Positions 6,301-7,470 of a stretch of DNA of 7,470 bases are shown here, one piece after another. The stretch comes from an uncultured Flavobacteriaceae bacterium. GTDB taxonomy: Bacteria; Bacteroidota; Bacteroidia; Flavobacteriales; Flavobacteriaceae. The notes under the pieces were generated by a model that was not told the DNA's origin, did no database searches, and saw only the letters and a program-made list of their open reading frames with translations. A program made the position numbers and the translations under genes. The stretch's first letter is position 1; every line of letters starts with the position of its first letter. Location of the stretch: positions 1-7,470 of the forward strand of contig CALZKX010000340.1 in assembly GCA_945788155.1 (NCBI GenBank). The letters run 5' to 3'.

Positions 6301-7179
6301 TTATTTGTTTCGCATTTCTCTTGCCAGCAACGTATTTTTTAACAACATAGCAATCGTCATTGGCCCAACACCTCCAGGAACTGGTGTTATATAACTTGCT
6401 TTTTTACTTACGCTTTCAAAATCAACATCACCTGCAAGTCTATAACCTCGCTTTTTAGTATCGTCTGGAACACGTGTAATACCAACATCAATAATTACAA
6501 CGCCCTCTTTTACCATATCTCCTTTTAAGAACTCTGAAATACCAATGGCTGCGACAATAATGTCTGCTTCGCGAGTAAATTCAGCAAGGTTTTGTGTGCG
6601 ACTATGAACTACTGTAACTGTTGCATTTCCAGCTTTACGTTTTTGACTCATTAATATGCTCATTGGGCGACCAACAATGTGGCTTCTTCCCATAACCACC
6701 ACATGTTTTCCAGAGGTTTCTACGTTGTAACGTTCTAGTAATTCTAAAATACCAAAAGGTGTTGCAGGTAAAAATGATGGCAAATCCAATGTCATTTTAC
6801 CAACGTTTGTAGGATGAAATCCATCGACATCTTTATCCGAATCTACAGCCATTAAAACTTTTTGCTCATCAATATGTTTTGGTAAAGGGAGTTGTACAAT
6901 AAATCCATCAATCTCATCATTATTGTTTAAATTATTGATGTGATTTAACAACTCTTCTTCGGTAGTTTCTTCAGGTAAATCGATTAATGTAGAATCGAAT
7001 CCAATATGCTCACAGGCTTTAACTTTAGCTCCAACATAAGTCATGCTTGCACCATCGGTTCCAACTAAAATAGCAGCTAGATGCGGTACTTTTTCGCCAT
7101 TAGATTTCATAGTTGCTACTTGTACAGCTATTTCGTCTTTAATATCGTTACTAACTTTTTTACCGTCTAGAATTGTCAT
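6301..7179 (-). CDS. folD: Bifunctional methylenetetrahydrofolate dehydrogenase / methenyltetrahydrofolate cyclohydrolase FolD
   Basis: FolD interconverts 5,10-methylene-, 5,10-methenyl- and 10-formyl-tetrahydrofolate using NADP(+), supplying one-carbon units for purines and formyl-Met-tRNA. At 292 residues it has normal full length. The catalytic YVGAK motif (Y48, K52) matches Y52/K56 of the E. coli enzyme. DGFIVQLPLPKHID (91-104, Q96) and DKDVDGFHPTNVGKM (115-129, D119 probably equivalent to E. coli D121) complete the active site. The dinucleotide-binding domain carries VVMGRSHIVGRPMSILM (161-177), VTVVHSRT (188-195), ADIIVAAIG (205-213) and VIIDVGI (228-234), and the C-terminal signature TPVPGGVGPMTIAMLL (265-280) is intact. 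The ATG at 7179 begins MTILDGKKVS, the expected N-terminus. It lies 127 bp downstream of ffh in the same direction and may be read from the ffh transcript; I see no clear promoter in the gap. Confidence 0.98.
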   Translation of the reverse strand: MTILDGKKVSNDIKDEIAVQVATMKSNGEKVPHLAAILVGTDGASMTYVGAKVKACEHIGFDSTLIDLPEETTEEELLNHINNLNNNDEIDGFIVQLPLPKHIDEQKVLMAVDSDKDVDGFHPTNVGKMTLDLPSFLPATPFGILELLERYNVETSGKHVVVMGRSHIVGRPMSILMSQKRKAGNATVTVVHSRTQNLAEFTREADIIVAAIGISEFLKGDMVKEGVVIIDVGITRVPDDTKKRGYRLAGDVDFESVSKKASYITPVPGGVGPMTIAMLLKNTLLAREMRNK

Positions 7180-7195
7180 GCTGTGGCTATTTTAA

Positions 7196-7271
7196 TGTCA
7201 GGTCGAGCGCAGTTGAGACCTATTTCTACTCTTTTTTAATTTGTGACCTCTCGACTGCGCTCGAGGTGACA
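7196..7271. repeat. Inverted pair of REP-like palindromic units between folD and ffh
   Basis: There are two 26-nt units in opposite orientation, 7196-7221 and 7246-7271, separated by a 24-nt AT-rich spacer. Aligned in the same orientation both share TGTCA, then TCGAGCGCAGT, then GAGA and T, and are identical at 21 of 26 positions. Each unit is itself imperfectly palindromic: AGGTC 7200-7204 pairs with GACCT 7217-7221, and ACCTC 7246-7250 with GAGGT 7263-7267. Inner alternative stems surround a GCGCAG-type loop. Four of the five differences swap GG/CC for CC/GG and keep pairing within each unit. From memory, GTCGAGCGCAGTCGAGAC-like palindromes are frequent intergenic repeats in Flavobacteriaceae genomes. 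Confidence 0.8.
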
Positions 7272-7306
7272 ATGTATTGATGTTTTTTATCAAATTAAAA
7301 GCTCAT

Positions 7307-7470
7307 TTATCTTGGCATATTTTTCATCATCTGCATCATTTTTTTTCCGCCTCCTCCTTGCATCATTTTCATCATCTTACTCATTTGGTTGAATTGTTTT
7401 AACAACTGATTTACTTCTTGAACCGAAGTTCCTGAACCTTTGCCTATACGTTTCTTTCTGCTAGCATTTA
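7307..7470 (-). CDS. ffh: Signal recognition particle GTPase Ffh (SRP54), C-terminal end only
   Basis: The reverse strand encodes the last 53 residues of Ffh, cut by the window edge; the whole protein is normally about 440-450 residues. The visible part is the end of the methionine-rich M domain, which binds SRP RNA and signal sequences: NASRKKRIGKGSGTSVQEVN is the conserved RNA-binding helix region, followed by QLLKQFNQMSKMMKMM, a glycine run and the tail KKMMQMMKNMPR. Ffh recognises signal peptides on ribosomes and, with FtsY, delivers the complexes to the membrane. The stop codon is at 7307-7309. A run of eight A residues on the coding strand (plus 7339-7346) encodes the KK before the last Met cluster. 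folD follows 127 bp downstream with the REP-like pair in between. Confidence 0.95.
   Translation of the reverse strand, partial: NASRKKRIGKGSGTSVQEVNQLLKQFNQMSKMMKMMQGGGGKKMMQMMKNMPR

Noticed and set aside
7196..7271. Inverted repeat considered as a CRISPR fragment or IS terminal repeats
   Set aside because: There are only two units in opposite orientation with a 24-nt spacer and no transposase or cas gene; the internal palindromes fit a REP-like pair better.
7339..7346. Run of eight A residues in the ffh coding strand, considered as a programmed frameshift site
   Set aside because: The zero frame continues into a normal Met-rich Ffh tail and stop codon, so there is no sign that slippage is used.

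Overview
The window looks like chromosomal DNA of a member of the Flavobacteriaceae (Bacteroidota). The DNA is AT-rich, start codons are preceded by A/T-rich stretches rather than Shine-Dalgarno sequences, signal peptides end in S-x-(A/S)|Q as is common in this phylum, and the proteins (RluF, FolD, the Ffh tail, a DUF853 ATPase, a compact M1 peptidase) read like flavobacterial versions. The genus cannot be fixed from the sequence alone.

Layout, plus strand: the window opens inside a HerA-like/DUF853 ATPase gene (to 833). A 78-bp gap with two small inverted repeats follows. Then come four closely packed genes (912-3482): a lipoprotein of unknown function, a small cupin whose ATG abuts the lipoprotein stop codon, an alpha/beta hydrolase, and the 23S rRNA pseudouridine synthase RluF. 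Gaps are 0, 14 and 22 bp, so one transcript is plausible. A 163-bp gap (3483-3645) carries a hairpin region that shares a 22-nt repeat with the first gap. A second plus-strand cluster (3646-6265) follows: a secreted Trp-rich protein, a VOC/glyoxalase-like protein and a secreted M1 zinc aminopeptidase, with gaps of 22 and 12 bp.

Minus strand: folD (7179-6301) converges on the M1 gene, with a T-tract terminator candidate in the 35-bp gap. Upstream of folD, in the same direction, is the 3' end of ffh (signal recognition particle GTPase). The 127-bp ffh-folD gap contains a pair of inverted 26-nt palindromic REP-like units that differ by compensatory base changes.

The genes are mostly housekeeping (rRNA modification, one-carbon metabolism, protein targeting, peptide degradation) plus a few conserved but poorly characterised flavobacterial proteins. 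I found no CRISPR array, tRNA, rRNA, transposase, phage gene or recognisable defence system, and no convincing new multi-gene system. The most informative non-coding signal is the covarying REP-like pair at 7196-7271. No gene-free stretch exceeds 300 bp.
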